Source of the DNA: Acidobacteriota bacterium
GTDB lineage: Bacteria > Acidobacteriota > Blastocatellia > Chloracidobacteriales > JADJPF01
NCBI GenBank assembly: GCA_016213785.1
Contig: JACQZQ010000008.1
Location: 165,640-229,639 of the forward strand
Reading direction: 5' to 3'
Length of the DNA: 64,000 bases
In this document: positions 52,938 through 63,052 of the stretch, piece after piece
Position numbering within the stretch: position 1 is the stretch's first letter
Layout of the letters: each line of letters begins with the position of its first letter
Translations under genes and position numbers: made by a program
The notes under the pieces: generated by a model
Database searches by the model: none
Told to the model about the DNA's origin: nothing
What the model saw: only the letters and a program-made list of their open reading frames with translations

Positions 52938-55595
52938 ATGGATATAAATAGAATGACGCAAAAAGCACAAACTGCAATTCTAGCAGCTAGAACCATTGCA
53001 ACTCGTAATGGTAATCCAGAAGTAGATGTTGAACACCTTTTATTAGCCCTTCTAGAACAGGAAGCAGGGCTTGTTCCAGCAATATTAGAAAAAGCTGGTG
53101 TTGCATCAGATATAGTACTTAGTCATCTCACCAAAGAGGTTGATAAACTACCAAAAGTAAGTGGTAGTAGTGCTCCTAGCCTAGATCAAATGTATATTAC
53201 TCAGCGCTTAAATAAGCTTTTTGTTGTTGCTGAGGATGAGGCAAAACGGCTAAAAGATGAATATATTTCTGTTGAGCATTTGCTTTTAAGCATTGTTAAA
53301 GAAGGTAAACGCTACCCAGCAGGAAAAATTTTATCTGAAATGGGTTTATCTGAAGACCGTTTGATGAAAGCTCTACAAGAAGTTAGAGGTCGTCAACGTG
53401 TAACTTCACAAAACCCAGAAGAAACTTACCAAGCACTAGAAAAATATGGCCGAGATCTAACAAAACTAGCCAAACAAGGCAAAATTGACCCAGTGATTGG
53501 CCGGGATGATGAAATTCGCCGAGTTATTCAAGTTCTTTCACGACGTACAAAAAATAACCCAGTTCTAATTGGTGAGCCTGGTGTAGGTAAAACTGCTATT
53601 GTTGAAGGCTTAGCAACACGTATTATTCGAGGTGATGTACCAGAAGGACTAAAAGACAAGTTAATTGTAGCCCTAGATATGGGTGCTCTAATTGCTGGAG
53701 CAAAATATCGGGGTGAATTTGAAGAAAGACTAAAAGCTGTACTTAAGGAAGTTTCTGAATCTCAAGGCCAAGTTATTCTCTTTATTGATGAACTCCATAC
53801 AATTGTAGGGGCTGGAAAAGCTGATGGTGCTATTGATGCAGGAAATTTACTAAAACCAATGCTTGCACGTGGTGAACTACATTGTATTGGTGCCACTACT
53901 CTAGATGAATATCGTAAATATATTGAAAAGGATGCTGCACTTGAACGCCGTTTCCAGCCAGTTCTTGTTGAAGAACCGACTGTAGAAGATACGATCTCAA
54001 TCCTACGCGGCTTAAAAGAACGCTATGAAGTTCATCATGGTACTAGAATTAAGGATTCTGCCTTAGTAGCTGCTGCGGTTCTTTCTAGTCGTTATATTTC
54101 AGATAGATTTTTACCTGATAAAGCAATTGACTTAGTAGATGAGGCCGCAGCCCGTCTTAGAACAGAAATTGACTCAATGCCTCAAGATCTTGATGAAATA
54201 TTAAGACGTGTAATGCAACTTGAAATTGAAAGAGAAGGATTAAAACGTGAGACCGATAACATTTCAAAAGATAAATTACAAAAGCTAGAAAAAGAAATTG
54301 CTGAACTTCGTGCTCAATCTGACTCATTAAAAGCTCAATGGCAGGTAGAGAAACAAGCTGTTTTACGCTTACGCAAGTTAAGAGAGGAGATTGAACAAAC
54401 AAAAATCGATATTGAGCGAGCAGAAAGAGAATATGATCTAAATCGAGCCGCAGAACTTCGCTATAGCAAGCTTTCTACGTTAGAAAGTAAACTTAAGACT
54501 GAAGAAGAGCATTTATCTAAAAAACAAAGTGGTAGCCGAATGATTAAAGAAGAAGTAGATGAGGAAGACATTGCTGCAATTGTTAGTCGTTGGACACATA
54601 TTCCTATTAATAAACTATTACAAGGCGAGATAGATAAATTGCTTAAGTTAGATGAAAGCTTACATCGTCGTGTAATAGGCCAAGATGAAGCAGTACAAGC
54701 CGTTTCAGATGCAATTATTCGTGCTCGTTCTGGGCTAAAAGATCCAAATCGACCAATAGGATCTTTTATTTTCTTAGGCCCAACAGGTGTAGGAAAAACA
54801 GAACTTGCTCGTGCTCTAGCAGAGTTTCTCTTTGATGACGAACAAGCTATGGTTAGGCTTGATATGAGCGAATATATGGAAAAGCACTCTGTTGCAAGGC
54901 TTATTGGTGCTCCTCCAGGCTATGTTGGTTATGAGGAGGGTGGTCAATTAACTGAAATGGTCAGACGTAAACCTTATGCAGTAATCCTATTTGATGAAAT
55001 AGAAAAAGCTCATCCAGATGTCTTTAATGTATTGCTACAAGTACTTGATGATGGGCGTTTAACCGATGGTCAAGGGCGAAATGTTGACTTCAAAAATACG
55101 GTAGTTATTATGACATCCAATATAGGCAGCCAGTTAATCTTGGATTTTACAAAAAATGCTGATGAAAATGCTGATGAAAAGATGAGAAAAAATGTGTTAA
55201 ATGCAATGCGTGCAGCCTTTAAGCCAGAGTTTCTAAATCGTGTTGATGAAATAGTGGTTTTCCATTCTTTAGATACTTCTCACTTAAAGCAAATAGTAGA
55301 TATACAAATTGCTCGCTTGCAAAAACGCTTAGATGAGCGCCATATAAAACTTGCAATGACTGATGAAGCAAAAGAATTTTTAGTTAAAAATGGCTATGAT
55401 GCTAGCTATGGCGCACGTCCATTAAAAAGAGCAATTCAACGAGAAATCGAAACTCCACTTGGAAGAGATCTTTTAAAAGGGAATATAAAAGATAATCAAA
55501 CCGTTGTGGTTAGTGTTGAAGGCGACCGCTTAAGTTTCTTAGGACTTGCAGAAGATACTTTCTTTTCAGGTAAACGAAGTGTAGCTAATGCATAG
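52938..55595 (+). CDS. clpB: ATP-dependent disaggregase ClpB
   Basis: From the ATG at 52938 the protein has 885 residues; a GTG at 52929 is also open but overlaps the ribosome site. The Clp N-domain covers 1-145. AAA+ 1 has Walker [10 protein letters not shown] near residue 212. The long coiled-coil M-domain at about 400-540 identifies ClpB rather than ClpA or ClpC. AAA+ 2 has GPTGVGKTE near 614. It rescues aggregated proteins together with DnaK and small heat shock proteins, here encoded just upstream. A strong terminator follows. Confidence 0.98.
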   Translation: MDINRMTQKAQTAILAARTIATRNGNPEVDVEHLLLALLEQEAGLVPAILEKAGVASDIVLSHLTKEVDKLPKVSGSSAPSLDQMYITQRLNKLFVVAEDEAKRLKDEYISVEHLLLSIVKEGKRYPAGKILSEMGLSEDRLMKALQEVRGRQRVTSQNPEETYQALEKYGRDLTKLAKQGKIDPVIGRDDEIRRVIQVLSRRTKNNPVLIGEPGVGKTAIVEGLATRIIRGDVPEGLKDKLIVALDMGALIAGAKYRGEFEERLKAVLKEVSESQGQVILFIDELHTIVGAGKADGAIDAGNLLKPMLARGELHCIGATTLDEYRKYIEKDAALERRFQPVLVEEPTVEDTISILRGLKERYEVHHGTRIKDSALVAAAVLSSRYISDRFLPDKAIDLVDEAAARLRTEIDSMPQDLDEILRRVMQLEIEREGLKRETDNISKDKLQKLEKEIAELRAQSDSLKAQWQVEKQAVLRLRKLREEIEQTKIDIERAEREYDLNRAAELRYSKLSTLESKLKTEEEHLSKKQSGSRMIKEEVDEEDIAAIVSRWTHIPINKLLQGEIDKLLKLDESLHRRVIGQDEAVQAVSDAIIRARSGLKDPNRPIGSFIFLGPTGVGKTELARALAEFLFDDEQAMVRLDMSEYMEKHSVARLIGAPPGYVGYEEGGQLTEMVRRKPYAVILFDEIEKAHPDVFNVLLQVLDDGRLTDGQGRNVDFKNTVVIMTSNIGSQLILDFTKNADENADEKMRKNVLNAMRAAFKPEFLNRVDEIVVFHSLDTSHLKQIVDIQIARLQKRLDERHIKLAMTDEAKEFLVKNGYDASYGARPLKRAIQREIETPLGRDLLKGNIKDNQTVVVSVEGDRLSFLGLAEDTFFSGKRSVANA

Positions 55596-55640
55596 TAAAT
55601 GATTCTGTGTAAAAACTAATTTATGGCATCTGTTAGGCTA

Positions 55641-55690
55641 GGAGGGGAAATAATAGCTAAATTTAGCTGTTATTTTCTCTCCTTTTCTTT
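55641..55690 (+). terminator. Long terminator hairpin after clpB
   Basis: A 20-nt arm starting GGAGGGGAAATAA pairs with the arm ending TTATTTTCTCTCC through G-T wobbles and one mismatch, at 55641-55682. TTTTCTTTTT follows. This is a strong intrinsic terminator. Confidence 0.8.
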
Positions 55691-55720
55691 TTAAATTTTT
55701 AGGAAGGATAGAAATTTCTT

Positions 55721-56191
55721 ATGAAAAAGAAAATTGGATGGATTGTTTTAGTGCTTCTTTTTGTAGGTATTGCGATTCAATTTGTTCCCTATGGATCTAA
55801 TCGTTCTAATCCCCAAGTAATAAGTGAGCCTAAGTGGGATAGTGCATATACCAAAGAGCTTTTTTCCCGTTCTTGCGCTGATTGTCATAGCAATCAAACA
55901 AAATGGCCTTGGTATAGTAATATTGCTCCAGTGTCTTGGTTAGTGCAGCGTGATGTTGATCAAGGGAGAGCTAAATTTAATATTTCAGAATTAGGTAGAA
56001 ACAGTGAAAACGAAGCAAATGAAGCAGCAGAAGCCGTTCAAGAAGGTGAAATGCCGATGACAGCTTATGTAATAATGCACCCTCAAGCTAATTTATCAAA
56101 CCAAGAAAAAGCAGATTTAATTAATGGATTATCCGCTACTTTTGGTGGTAAGAACAGTAAACAAGAGGAATCTGAACATGATGATAATTAA
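55721..56191 (+). CDS. Membrane-anchored haem-binding domain protein
   Basis: The 156-aa protein has an N-terminal membrane anchor (IGWIVLVLLFVGIAIQF). A haem-binding motif C52-A-D-C55-H56 lies in LFSRSCADCHSNQTKWPWYSNIAPVSW, the typical Haem_bd domain context. A later Met in MPMTAYVIMHP may be the axial ligand. It faces the periplasm and would need the cytochrome c assembly machinery; the TlpA-like protein at 37.8 kb could help. It ends in an acidic, disordered tail. Its electron partner is unknown. Confidence 0.85.
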   Translation: MKKKIGWIVLVLLFVGIAIQFVPYGSNRSNPQVISEPKWDSAYTKELFSRSCADCHSNQTKWPWYSNIAPVSWLVQRDVDQGRAKFNISELGRNSENEANEAAEAVQEGEMPMTAYVIMHPQANLSNQEKADLINGLSATFGGKNSKQEESEHDDN

Positions 56192-56337
56192 TTATAGTGT
56201 AATTTGGTTATAGAATTTTTATCCTAACTTTATCCATATTTGGCAGAAAAATAGACGTGTTTATCACAAAAAACTCGTCCTTGATTACAGGTTTGGCTAT
56301 TTTCTCCTAGGTAGTTATTTTTTACTTTGGAGGGTGT

Positions 56338-56913
56338 ATGCATAAACTTTTGCGTTTTGTTTCAATAATAGGTTTTATTTTAATATCTTCTGTTGCTATA
56401 TTTGCGCAGGAAGTTCCGAAATATGAATTATTTACAGGATACTCTGCTGTAAGAATGAATGAGTTTACTACTTATAATGGGCTGGCTATGGCATTAACAA
56501 GGAACTTTAATAAGTCTTTTGGTATGGTTGGAGAAATAGCAGGATATTCCAATTCTAAAGATGATATTTTTACTTTTAATGATTTTTTTATTAGAAGTAA
56601 GTCTTCATCAAAACTTTTTACTTATATGGCTGGGCCAAGATTTTCTATACGCAGCAATTCAAGGTTTACTCCTTATGGACAAGCTTTGTTTGGGGGCTAT
56701 CGTATTAGTGAAAATTTTTCTTCACAGGTTAATAGCTCTACTTTTAAGTCAAAAAATGTGTTTAATAGCTTTGCTGCTACGGCTGGAGCAGGTGTTGATA
56801 TCACTGTAAATAAGCGCATTTCAGTTAAAGCTGCTCAAATAGATTATTTGTTTTTACGTAAAACTAATAATGATAATTTGCGAGTTTCATCAGGGCTAGC
56901 CTTTAAGTTTTAA
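56338..56913 (+). CDS. Outer-membrane beta-barrel protein
   Basis: The 191-aa protein has a signal peptide (MHKLLRFVSIIGFILISSVAIFAQ). A small eight-strand-type barrel follows: VPKYELFTGYSAVRMNE, FGMVGEIAGYS, LFTYMAGPRFSI, TPYGQALFGGYR and a last strand DNLRVSSGLAFKF ending in Phe, the usual outer-membrane sorting signal. It resembles OmpA/OmpW-like barrels without a periplasmic domain. GGAGG precedes the ATG. A terminator lies 31 nt after the stop. Confidence 0.85.
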   Translation: MHKLLRFVSIIGFILISSVAIFAQEVPKYELFTGYSAVRMNEFTTYNGLAMALTRNFNKSFGMVGEIAGYSNSKDDIFTFNDFFIRSKSSSKLFTYMAGPRFSIRSNSRFTPYGQALFGGYRISENFSSQVNSSTFKSKNVFNSFAATAGAGVDITVNKRISVKAAQIDYLFLRKTNNDNLRVSSGLAFKF

Positions 56914-56943
56914 TCACTATAGTATGTAGATGAAACAAATTAG

Positions 56944-56974
56944 TGAGTACAGACTTATAATCTGTACTCATTTT
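56944..56974 (+). terminator. Terminator of the beta-barrel gene
   Basis: TGAGTACAGA and TCTGTACTCA form a perfect 10-bp stem with a 7-nt loop, followed by TTTT. It lies just upstream of the chosen histidine kinase start (56990), and its position argues against the earlier in-frame ATG at 56930. Confidence 0.7.
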
Positions 56975-56989
56975 GCTTATATTGGAAAA

Positions 56990-58189
56990 ATGCTAGAAGA
57001 ATTCTATAAAAAATTAAAAAAGCTTCCTTTTTGGCCTAAAAAAATCAAAATCTGGAAGCGAATTTGGTTAGGGTGTAATATTTTTGCCCTAGCCAATGTA
57101 TTTTGTTTGGGTATTTACTATTCGTTTATTAAACAATCAGGCTATAACTGGGCTGGTGCCTTTTTATCTCAATTATTAAACTGGAATACTTGGACATTAC
57201 TAATTGCATCTATTATAAATTTTGTTGAAATTCACCCTTTTAATAATAAAAAACCTGTTTCTACATTAATTATCTATTGTTTAGGTGGGTTAAAATATTC
57301 TTTTATTCATAATTTCTTTTTCTCTCTCTTCTATGTAACAGCAAATATTGGAAGAGTAAGTCTACCTTTTACTTTAGATACTTTGATATATATAACACTA
57401 GATTTTTTTTGGTTTAGTTCTGTTGCTTATATTGCAATAATTACTTTTATACAAGCATCTGAGTATTATGAGAATTATCAAAAAAGTGAATTGAACTATC
57501 AAAAAAGCCTGTTACATACATCACAATTAGAAACTCAATTAGTTCAAGCTCAATTAAATGCGCTAAAAGCTCAACTGCAACCACACTTTATCTTTAATGC
57601 ACTTAACTCTATTTCTGCATTGCAGTTACGTGACATAAGAGCAGCACAGAAAATGATTGCTAATTTAGGGCAATTCTTAAGGCTAACTCTTAAAAATACA
57701 AATGCTCAAGAGATTATGCTTAAAGAAGAAATAACTTTGCTTAGGTATTATCTTGATATAGAACAAGTACGATTTCAGGATAGATTGACTATAAATTTTG
57801 ATGTTGATGAAGAAGTTATTTATGCAAAAGTCCCTAACTTGATTCTTCAACCCCTAGTAGAAAATGCAATTAAACATGGTATCTCTCAAACTACTTCAGC
57901 TAGTTATATAAATATATCTGCAAAAAAAATAGAAGATTTTCTTATGTTGCAAGTAGAAGATAATGGTGTTGGTATAGCGAATTTTAATCACTGGGAGAAG
58001 GTAGAAAATAGATTAGGATATGGATTAACAAATACAAAAACACGGCTAGAGTATCTTTACGGAAAACAACAAAAATTGGAACTAAACAACCGCATAGAAG
58101 GTGGATTAAGAGTAAGAATTTTATTACCCTTTCAACATTTTTCTGAAAACACTTTGGAGGTTGTTTCTATTGAATACAAAGAGGATTAG
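56990..58189 (+). CDS. LytS-type sensor histidine kinase
   Basis: From the ATG at 56990 the protein has 399 residues. The frame opens at 56930, but that start has no ribosome site and would put the terminator in the coding sequence. Four membrane helices fill residues 27-165. A short coiled linker leads to the His_kinase domain with H199 (QPHFIFNALNSISAL), the N-box LILQPLVENAIKHG and the ATP lid DNGVGI...LGYGLTNTKTRL. It phosphorylates the LytTR regulator encoded right after, with which it overlaps by 20 nt. The signal is unknown. Confidence 0.9.
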   Translation: MLEEFYKKLKKLPFWPKKIKIWKRIWLGCNIFALANVFCLGIYYSFIKQSGYNWAGAFLSQLLNWNTWTLLIASIINFVEIHPFNNKKPVSTLIIYCLGGLKYSFIHNFFFSLFYVTANIGRVSLPFTLDTLIYITLDFFWFSSVAYIAIITFIQASEYYENYQKSELNYQKSLLHTSQLETQLVQAQLNALKAQLQPHFIFNALNSISALQLRDIRAAQKMIANLGQFLRLTLKNTNAQEIMLKEEITLLRYYLDIEQVRFQDRLTINFDVDEEVIYAKVPNLILQPLVENAIKHGISQTTSASYINISAKKIEDFLMLQVEDNGVGIANFNHWEKVENRLGYGLTNTKTRLEYLYGKQQKLELNNRIEGGLRVRILLPFQHFSENTLEVVSIEYKED

Positions 58190-58943
58190 TGTGTTAATTG
58201 TTGATGATGAGCCTTTAGGTAGAGAGATTATTAAGGCTATGCTAGAAGACGAGAGTGAAATAGATGTTCTTGCCGAGTGTGAAAATGGTAAACAAGCAAT
58301 AGAGACTATTAATAGCTTAAACCCTGATTTGATATTTTTAGATATAGAAATGCCAAAAATAAATGGTTTTGATGTTATTAATGCCATTGATAAGAATAAA
58401 TTACCTTATATTATTTTTATAACTGCTTATGATAATTATGCTATTAGAGCTTTTGATGTTAATGCTCTTGACTATGTGCTAAAACCGATTGATCCTGATC
58501 GTTTTACTCAAGCAATAAATAAAGCAATAAATATAATAAAAAACAAATCAGAATATGATCTTAATCGTATTTTGGCTTTAGTTGGTGCTCAAAAACCTGC
58601 TGAGACTTATTTAGAAAGACTTTCAGTAAAAAGTGATGGGAAAATTTCTCTATTAAAAACAAATGAAATAGAATGGATAGTTGCTGAAGGAAATTATGCT
58701 TCTGCTCATATTGGCAAAAAAGCTTATTTATTACGTATAACTATGAGTTTATTAGAAACTAAATTACAGCCCAATAAATTTCATAGAATTAACCGATCAA
58801 CAATAGTAAATATAGATTTTGTTAAAGAATTAGTCCCAATGTTTCGAGGGGAATATAAAGTGATTTTGCAAGATGGTACAAACTTGAAATTAAGTTCACG
58901 TTTTAGAGATAATTTAGTCAAATTCCTAGGAGGATTATTTTAA
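58170..58943 (+). CDS. LytR/AlgR-type response regulator (LytTR DNA-binding domain)
   Basis: From the TTG at 58170 it has 257 residues; GGAGG at 58156-58160 fits this codon, not the TTG at 58161. The receiver domain (VLIVDDEPLGREI; D58 in LIFLDIEMP; the Lys in YVLKPID) is complete. A LytTR domain occupies the last 105 residues (LSVKSDGKISLLKTNEIEWI; FHRINRSTIVNIDFVKEL). It should bind direct repeats upstream of target genes after phosphorylation by the overlapping kinase gene product. Confidence 0.93.
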   Translation: MNTKRISVLIVDDEPLGREIIKAMLEDESEIDVLAECENGKQAIETINSLNPDLIFLDIEMPKINGFDVINAIDKNKLPYIIFITAYDNYAIRAFDVNALDYVLKPIDPDRFTQAINKAINIIKNKSEYDLNRILALVGAQKPAETYLERLSVKSDGKISLLKTNEIEWIVAEGNYASAHIGKKAYLLRITMSLLETKLQPNKFHRINRSTIVNIDFVKELVPMFRGEYKVILQDGTNLKLSSRFRDNLVKFLGGLF

Positions 58944-59106
58944 TTTTAATAGTAAAGATTTGGTTTTGAAGTCTTAAACCTAACTAAATACTCGAAAGAT
59001 AAAAATATTTGTAGTAAGATTTAGCCAATCTTAGTTTAAAAAGCATCTAACCCTAAAACTAATAAATTTCGTGAACGCTTCTGATAGGTATCAATAATAA
59101 AAAATT

Positions 59107-60108
59107 ATGGAGACTATTAATAGCAAAAGAAAACAGTGTAAAATATTTTCTCACTATATTGTAGTATGCGTTTGTTTCTTACTAATTGTAAACATAAGGG
59201 TTAATGGTCAACAAAGTGGAGGACGAACCTATACTGGCGATAATAAAATAAAAACTAATCCAATTCCGCCTAAGACTGAGCCAAAACCTAAAACCACTCC
59301 AAAACCTGTAACAACCCCTAAACCTATTCAAGAAAAACAGCCAGAAAAACCCAAAGCACCTGAGAACTTAAAAATACCTGAGCTTATCCCTATTACTCCA
59401 GGGATTTTTACTATGGGATCAACTGCACCTCGTTCAGAAGAACAACCCCTACATAGTGTTGAGTTAGAGGCTTTTGAAATAGGTAAATATGAAATTACTA
59501 ATAAAGAGTTCGAGGTTTTTATCTCATCTACTAACTATTTAACTCAACCAGAAAGAGAAAAATCACCTATCACTTGGCGAAGTTATTTTACTCTTGATAG
59601 GGAAAATTACCCTGTAGTTTTAGTATCTTGGCATGATGCTGCTGCTTATTGCAAATGGCTTTCAGAAGTTACTAATAAAAGTTTTAGACTACCTACAGAA
59701 GCAGAATGGGAATATGCTGCTCGTGGCGGAGTAACAACAAAATATCCTTGGGGTGATGAAATTGATGTTGAGCAAGCAAATTATGATAGTGAACTAAATA
59801 GAGGTTTGATTGCAGGTGTAGTTTTAGAGAATCTAGAACCAGTAGATAGCTATAATGCTAATGGATATGGTTTGTTTAATGTTTCTGGTAATGTAGCTGA
59901 ATGGTGTCAAGATTGGTATGAACAGGATTATTATAAAAAATCCTCACTAAAAAACCCTCTAGGCCCAGAAACAGGATTATTTAAAGTAATTCGTGGTGGA
60001 GGATGGGCAAGTCAATCTGATGCTTGTCGATTAAGTCGCCGTAATAATAATAGTACTACTTTTGCTGCTGCTTACCTAGGTTTTCGTATTGTAAAAGTAA
60101 ATCAATAA
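59107..60108 (+). CDS. Formylglycine-generating-enzyme-fold (SUMF1) protein, exported
   Basis: The 333-aa protein has an N-terminal signal or membrane helix (IVVCVCFLLIVNIRVNGQ), then a Pro/Lys/Thr-rich stalk (about 50-92). The FGE-sulfatase domain fills the rest: ITPGIFTMGST, YEITNKEFEVF, RLPTEAEWEYAARGG, GNVAEWCQDWY, RGGGWASQSDACRLSRRNN and LGFRIVK. In true FGE two cysteines near RGG oxidise the substrate; here only the one in SDACR is kept. The function is therefore more likely binding or a different chemistry. It lies 32 nt before a second protein of this fold. Confidence 0.88.
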   Translation: METINSKRKQCKIFSHYIVVCVCFLLIVNIRVNGQQSGGRTYTGDNKIKTNPIPPKTEPKPKTTPKPVTTPKPIQEKQPEKPKAPENLKIPELIPITPGIFTMGSTAPRSEEQPLHSVELEAFEIGKYEITNKEFEVFISSTNYLTQPEREKSPITWRSYFTLDRENYPVVLVSWHDAAAYCKWLSEVTNKSFRLPTEAEWEYAARGGVTTKYPWGDEIDVEQANYDSELNRGLIAGVVLENLEPVDSYNANGYGLFNVSGNVAEWCQDWYEQDYYKKSSLKNPLGPETGLFKVIRGGGWASQSDACRLSRRNNNSTTFAAAYLGFRIVKVNQ

Positions 60109-60139
60109 TTTTTATCACAACAATAGATAGGTATAAACA

Positions 60140-61564
60140 ATGGTTGCTAAAGTATTGATTGAGAATCTAGCGCCCCAAAGAACTGTTTCAGAAGTTACTA
60201 CTTTACTTACGCCCTATGAACCTATTGCTTGGATATTTATTGAGCTAGATAGTAATACAGGACGGCCTTGGGGTTATGCTTATTTTGCCTTAGCTAGCGA
60301 AGAACAAGCTAAAGCACTTGTAGAACATTCTACAAATAGAGAGTTAGATGGTGGTAATGACGGTAAACCACTTAGATTTAGGATTGTTGAGTCAGCACCA
60401 GATAATTATATTGATAAAACCCCTCTGCTTAAGTCACCTGCACAGTATATTTTTTCTCAAAGCCGTTTGGTTGTTAATGATATTCCTGCTGGATCTGTTG
60501 TTTTGTTAGATAATGTGGTTAAGGCTGAATTAGAAATAAGCGCTAGTATAGAAATACAAGACTTAATTCCTGGTAAATATAAGCTGTCAGTAAAAAACTC
60601 TCAAACTACAATTTTTCAACAAGATATAGAAATTCTACCTTTAGAAACAGTAGAAGTTTCTATTTCTTCTATGGCAAATATAATAAAAGAAGAAATTGAT
60701 AATACAGTATCACCTTTTAAGACAACTTTGGAATCTACAGGAAAAAAATCACGTTTTGGACTTTGGGTAGGGGGATTTTTAATCATTGCTATTTCCTTAG
60801 GTGCCTACTACTATTTTTACCTTATGCCAAAATCAGTAGATAATACAGTAGTAGTAAAACCAGCACCCCCTATACCAGAAGGTATGGTTTATGTTCCAGC
60901 AGAGCGTTTTGTAATGGGGCGTAATAGTAGTAAAGATCCTGTAGGTTTTGAAATTCCTGCTCACGCTACAGAAGTAAAAGAAGAATTTTTTTTAGATAAA
61001 ACGGAAGTAACCAATAAACAATATAAAGAATTTGTTGATGCTACAGGACATGACGCACCTCCAAATTGGAAGGGAAAAATACCTCCACAAGAGATTTTAG
61101 ATTTGCCAGTAGTTTTTGTTAGCTGGCAAGATGCTTTTGAATATTGCCAATGGCGTAAATACAAGGGACGGGCTTGTCGGCTACCAAGAGAAAAAGAATG
61201 GGAACTTGCTGCTCGTGGCCCAAATGGCAATATCTATCCTTGGGGTAATGAATGGAAAGATGGTTTAGCAAATGCAAATAAAATAACAAATAAAATTTTA
61301 CCTGTAGGAAAAAATGCTTCTAATAAAAGCTATTTTGGAGTATTAGATATGGTAGGCAACGTTTGGGAATGGGTTTATGACGACCTACAAATTTATGAGC
61401 TAAGTAAAGCACCTCCCCAACCAGGAGTTAAAGTTATCCGAGGGGGTGCTTTTGATAGCGATCCAGAAGAAGCCACAGGTAGCTATAGAGGTTTTCTCAT
61501 TCCTAATAAACGTGAGTATGATAGAACAGGCTTTCGTTGTGCTTGTGATGTAATTAGAGAATAA
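60140..61564 (+). CDS. RRM-like, PEGA-like, membrane helix and FGE-fold fusion protein
   Basis: The 474-aa protein starts with an RRM-like fold. RNP2-like VLIENL is at residues 5-10 and RNP1-like GRPWGYAYFAL at about 40-50. Residues about 108-180 resemble a PEGA module (VNDIPAGSVVLLDN...PGKYKLSVKN). A membrane helix follows (GLWVGGFLIIAISLGAYYYFY). The C-terminal FGE-like domain shows MVYVPAERFVMG, DKTEVTNKQYKEF, CRLPREKEWELAARG and RGGAFDSDPEE. Both catalytic FGE cysteines are absent. RNA binding by the N-terminus is inference. Confidence 0.75.
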   Translation: MVAKVLIENLAPQRTVSEVTTLLTPYEPIAWIFIELDSNTGRPWGYAYFALASEEQAKALVEHSTNRELDGGNDGKPLRFRIVESAPDNYIDKTPLLKSPAQYIFSQSRLVVNDIPAGSVVLLDNVVKAELEISASIEIQDLIPGKYKLSVKNSQTTIFQQDIEILPLETVEVSISSMANIIKEEIDNTVSPFKTTLESTGKKSRFGLWVGGFLIIAISLGAYYYFYLMPKSVDNTVVVKPAPPIPEGMVYVPAERFVMGRNSSKDPVGFEIPAHATEVKEEFFLDKTEVTNKQYKEFVDATGHDAPPNWKGKIPPQEILDLPVVFVSWQDAFEYCQWRKYKGRACRLPREKEWELAARGPNGNIYPWGNEWKDGLANANKITNKILPVGKNASNKSYFGVLDMVGNVWEWVYDDLQIYELSKAPPQPGVKVIRGGAFDSDPEEATGSYRGFLIPNKREYDRTGFRCACDVIRE

Positions 61565-61566
61565 TA

Positions 61567-61649
61567 TTTTGGAAGTGCAAACTTTTCTATTTCTACCCTT
61601 CTATTTCAAGCTATTTCAAGATTTTTTTAGACTTTCTGCACTTCCAAAA
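61567..61649. repeat. Inverted repeat with a 57-nt loop between convergent genes
   Basis: TTTTGGAAGTGCA (61567-61579) and TGCACTTCCAAAA (61637-61649) are perfect reverse complements. The pyrimidine-rich loop includes TTTTTTT. It lies between the FGE-fusion gene and the convergent ftsY and may act as a bidirectional terminator. The geometry resembles that at 9251-9329. Confidence 0.55.
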
Positions 61650-61672
61650 TCAAGAAAAACCATTTAGAAATT

Positions 61673-62956
61673 TTAATCAAACAGACTATTAACATAGTCT
61701 TCAGAAGAAAACTCTACCAAATCATTAATTCCTTCGCCAATTCCAACATAGCGAATTGGGATACCTAAATCTTTTGCAATCGCTACTACAATACCACCTT
61801 TAGCCGTTCCATCTAGTTTGGTTAAAACAATTCCTGTAACAGGAACAGTTTTTGTAAATTGACGAGCTTGTTCTAGCCCATTTTGTCCTGTAACAGCATC
61901 TACCACTAGTAGCACTTCATGTGGTGCGCCAACAACCTCACGAGCCGCTACCCTCTTCATTTTTTCTAGTTCTGACATTAAATTAGATTTATTATGTAAA
62001 CGTCCAGCAGTATCAACAATTAATACATCAGCATTTCGGGATTTAGCTGCGGCAAGAGAATCAAAAAGTACCGCTGCTGGGTCTGTGCCTTTTTTCTGTT
62101 GAATTAAATGTACTCCAGTACGTTCAGCCCAAATTGCTAGTTGATCGCTAGCTGCTGCGCGAAAAGTATCAGCAGCACAAATTAGAACTTCATTACCTTC
62201 TGCTTTAATCCTATTAGTTAATTTACCAATAGTTGTAGTCTTGCCAACGCCATTAACTCCAACAATCATCATTACATAAGGACGAATATCAGAACTAACT
62301 TCTGTTTCAGATTTAACTCCTCTAGTTTTAGTTCCTCGTAAAATATCTAATAACTCATCTTTGATAATTCGTTTTAATTCTTCAAAATTATTAACTTCTT
62401 TACGATCAACTTGTTTTCGGGCTTTTTCAATTATTTCTAAAGCGGTCTGTACTCCTATATCTGCGCCTATTAAAGCTTCTTCAAGGCTATCTAGTACCTC
62501 AGCATCAATAACTTTTTTACCGCGAATAACATCTTCTAGTCGTCCCATCAAATTTTCGCTAGTGCGATTAAGTGAAGCTTTCCAGCGTTGAAAACGACTT
62601 TGTTTTTCTGCTTCTTCAGAAACAGGTTTTGGTATTTGAGCAGTAGCTACAGCCGCTTCACCTTCTTTCTTTTGCCCCCAACCTAAACGTTCCCAAAGGC
62701 TTTTCTTTTCTTGCTCAGGTGCTCTAACTATGGGGGAAGTTTCTACAGGAGTTGTATCTAAAGTTTGTTGTATTGGAGTAGTTTCTAAATTAGTTTGGGT
62801 TTCTGTTGATTGTCCCTTAAAAAGTTTTTGGAAAAAACCTGCCTTTTGTTCAGTTGCAGGAGGTTCAATTTGTTCATTATTTTGTGGGGTTTCAGGTGTT
62901 TCTATTGTAGGGGTCGTTTCTTCTTGTTTTTTTGTGCGCTTCCAAAAAAGTGCCAT
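61673..62956 (-). CDS. ftsY: Signal recognition particle receptor FtsY
   Basis: The 427-aa GTPase has a Gln/Thr/Glu-rich acidic A-domain (residues 1-125), the usual membrane- and translocon-contact region. The NG domain follows: four-helix N domain ([18 protein letters not shown]), P-loop [49 protein letters not shown] and the C-terminal [10 protein letters not shown]. It pairs with Ffh to bring ribosomes to the inner membrane. Length and motifs are standard. No ffh is near. Confidence 0.97.
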   Translation of the reverse strand: MALFWKRTKKQEETTPTIETPETPQNNEQIEPPATEQKAGFFQKLFKGQSTETQTNLETTPIQQTLDTTPVETSPIVRAPEQEKKSLWERLGWGQKKEGEAAVATAQIPKPVSEEAEKQSRFQRWKASLNRTSENLMGRLEDVIRGKKVIDAEVLDSLEEALIGADIGVQTALEIIEKARKQVDRKEVNNFEELKRIIKDELLDILRGTKTRGVKSETEVSSDIRPYVMMIVGVNGVGKTTTIGKLTNRIKAEGNEVLICAADTFRAAASDQLAIWAERTGVHLIQQKKGTDPAAVLFDSLAAAKSRNADVLIVDTAGRLHNKSNLMSELEKMKRVAAREVVGAPHEVLLVVDAVTGQNGLEQARQFTKTVPVTGIVLTKLDGTAKGGIVVAIAKDLGIPIRYVGIGEGINDLVEFSSEDYVNSLFD

Positions 62957-63052
62957 AAATCCTCAATTAAAGTTTAATTTATATCATTGTAGTGTTTTTT
63001 ATAATACTACAAAAATAAGTCTAAGCACAAAAGTGCTGGGCTAGAGTGATAG

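Noticed and set aside
59107..61564. True formylglycine-generating enzymes serving a sulfatase
   Set aside because: The cysteine pair is incomplete in one and absent in the other, and no sulfatase gene is in the window.
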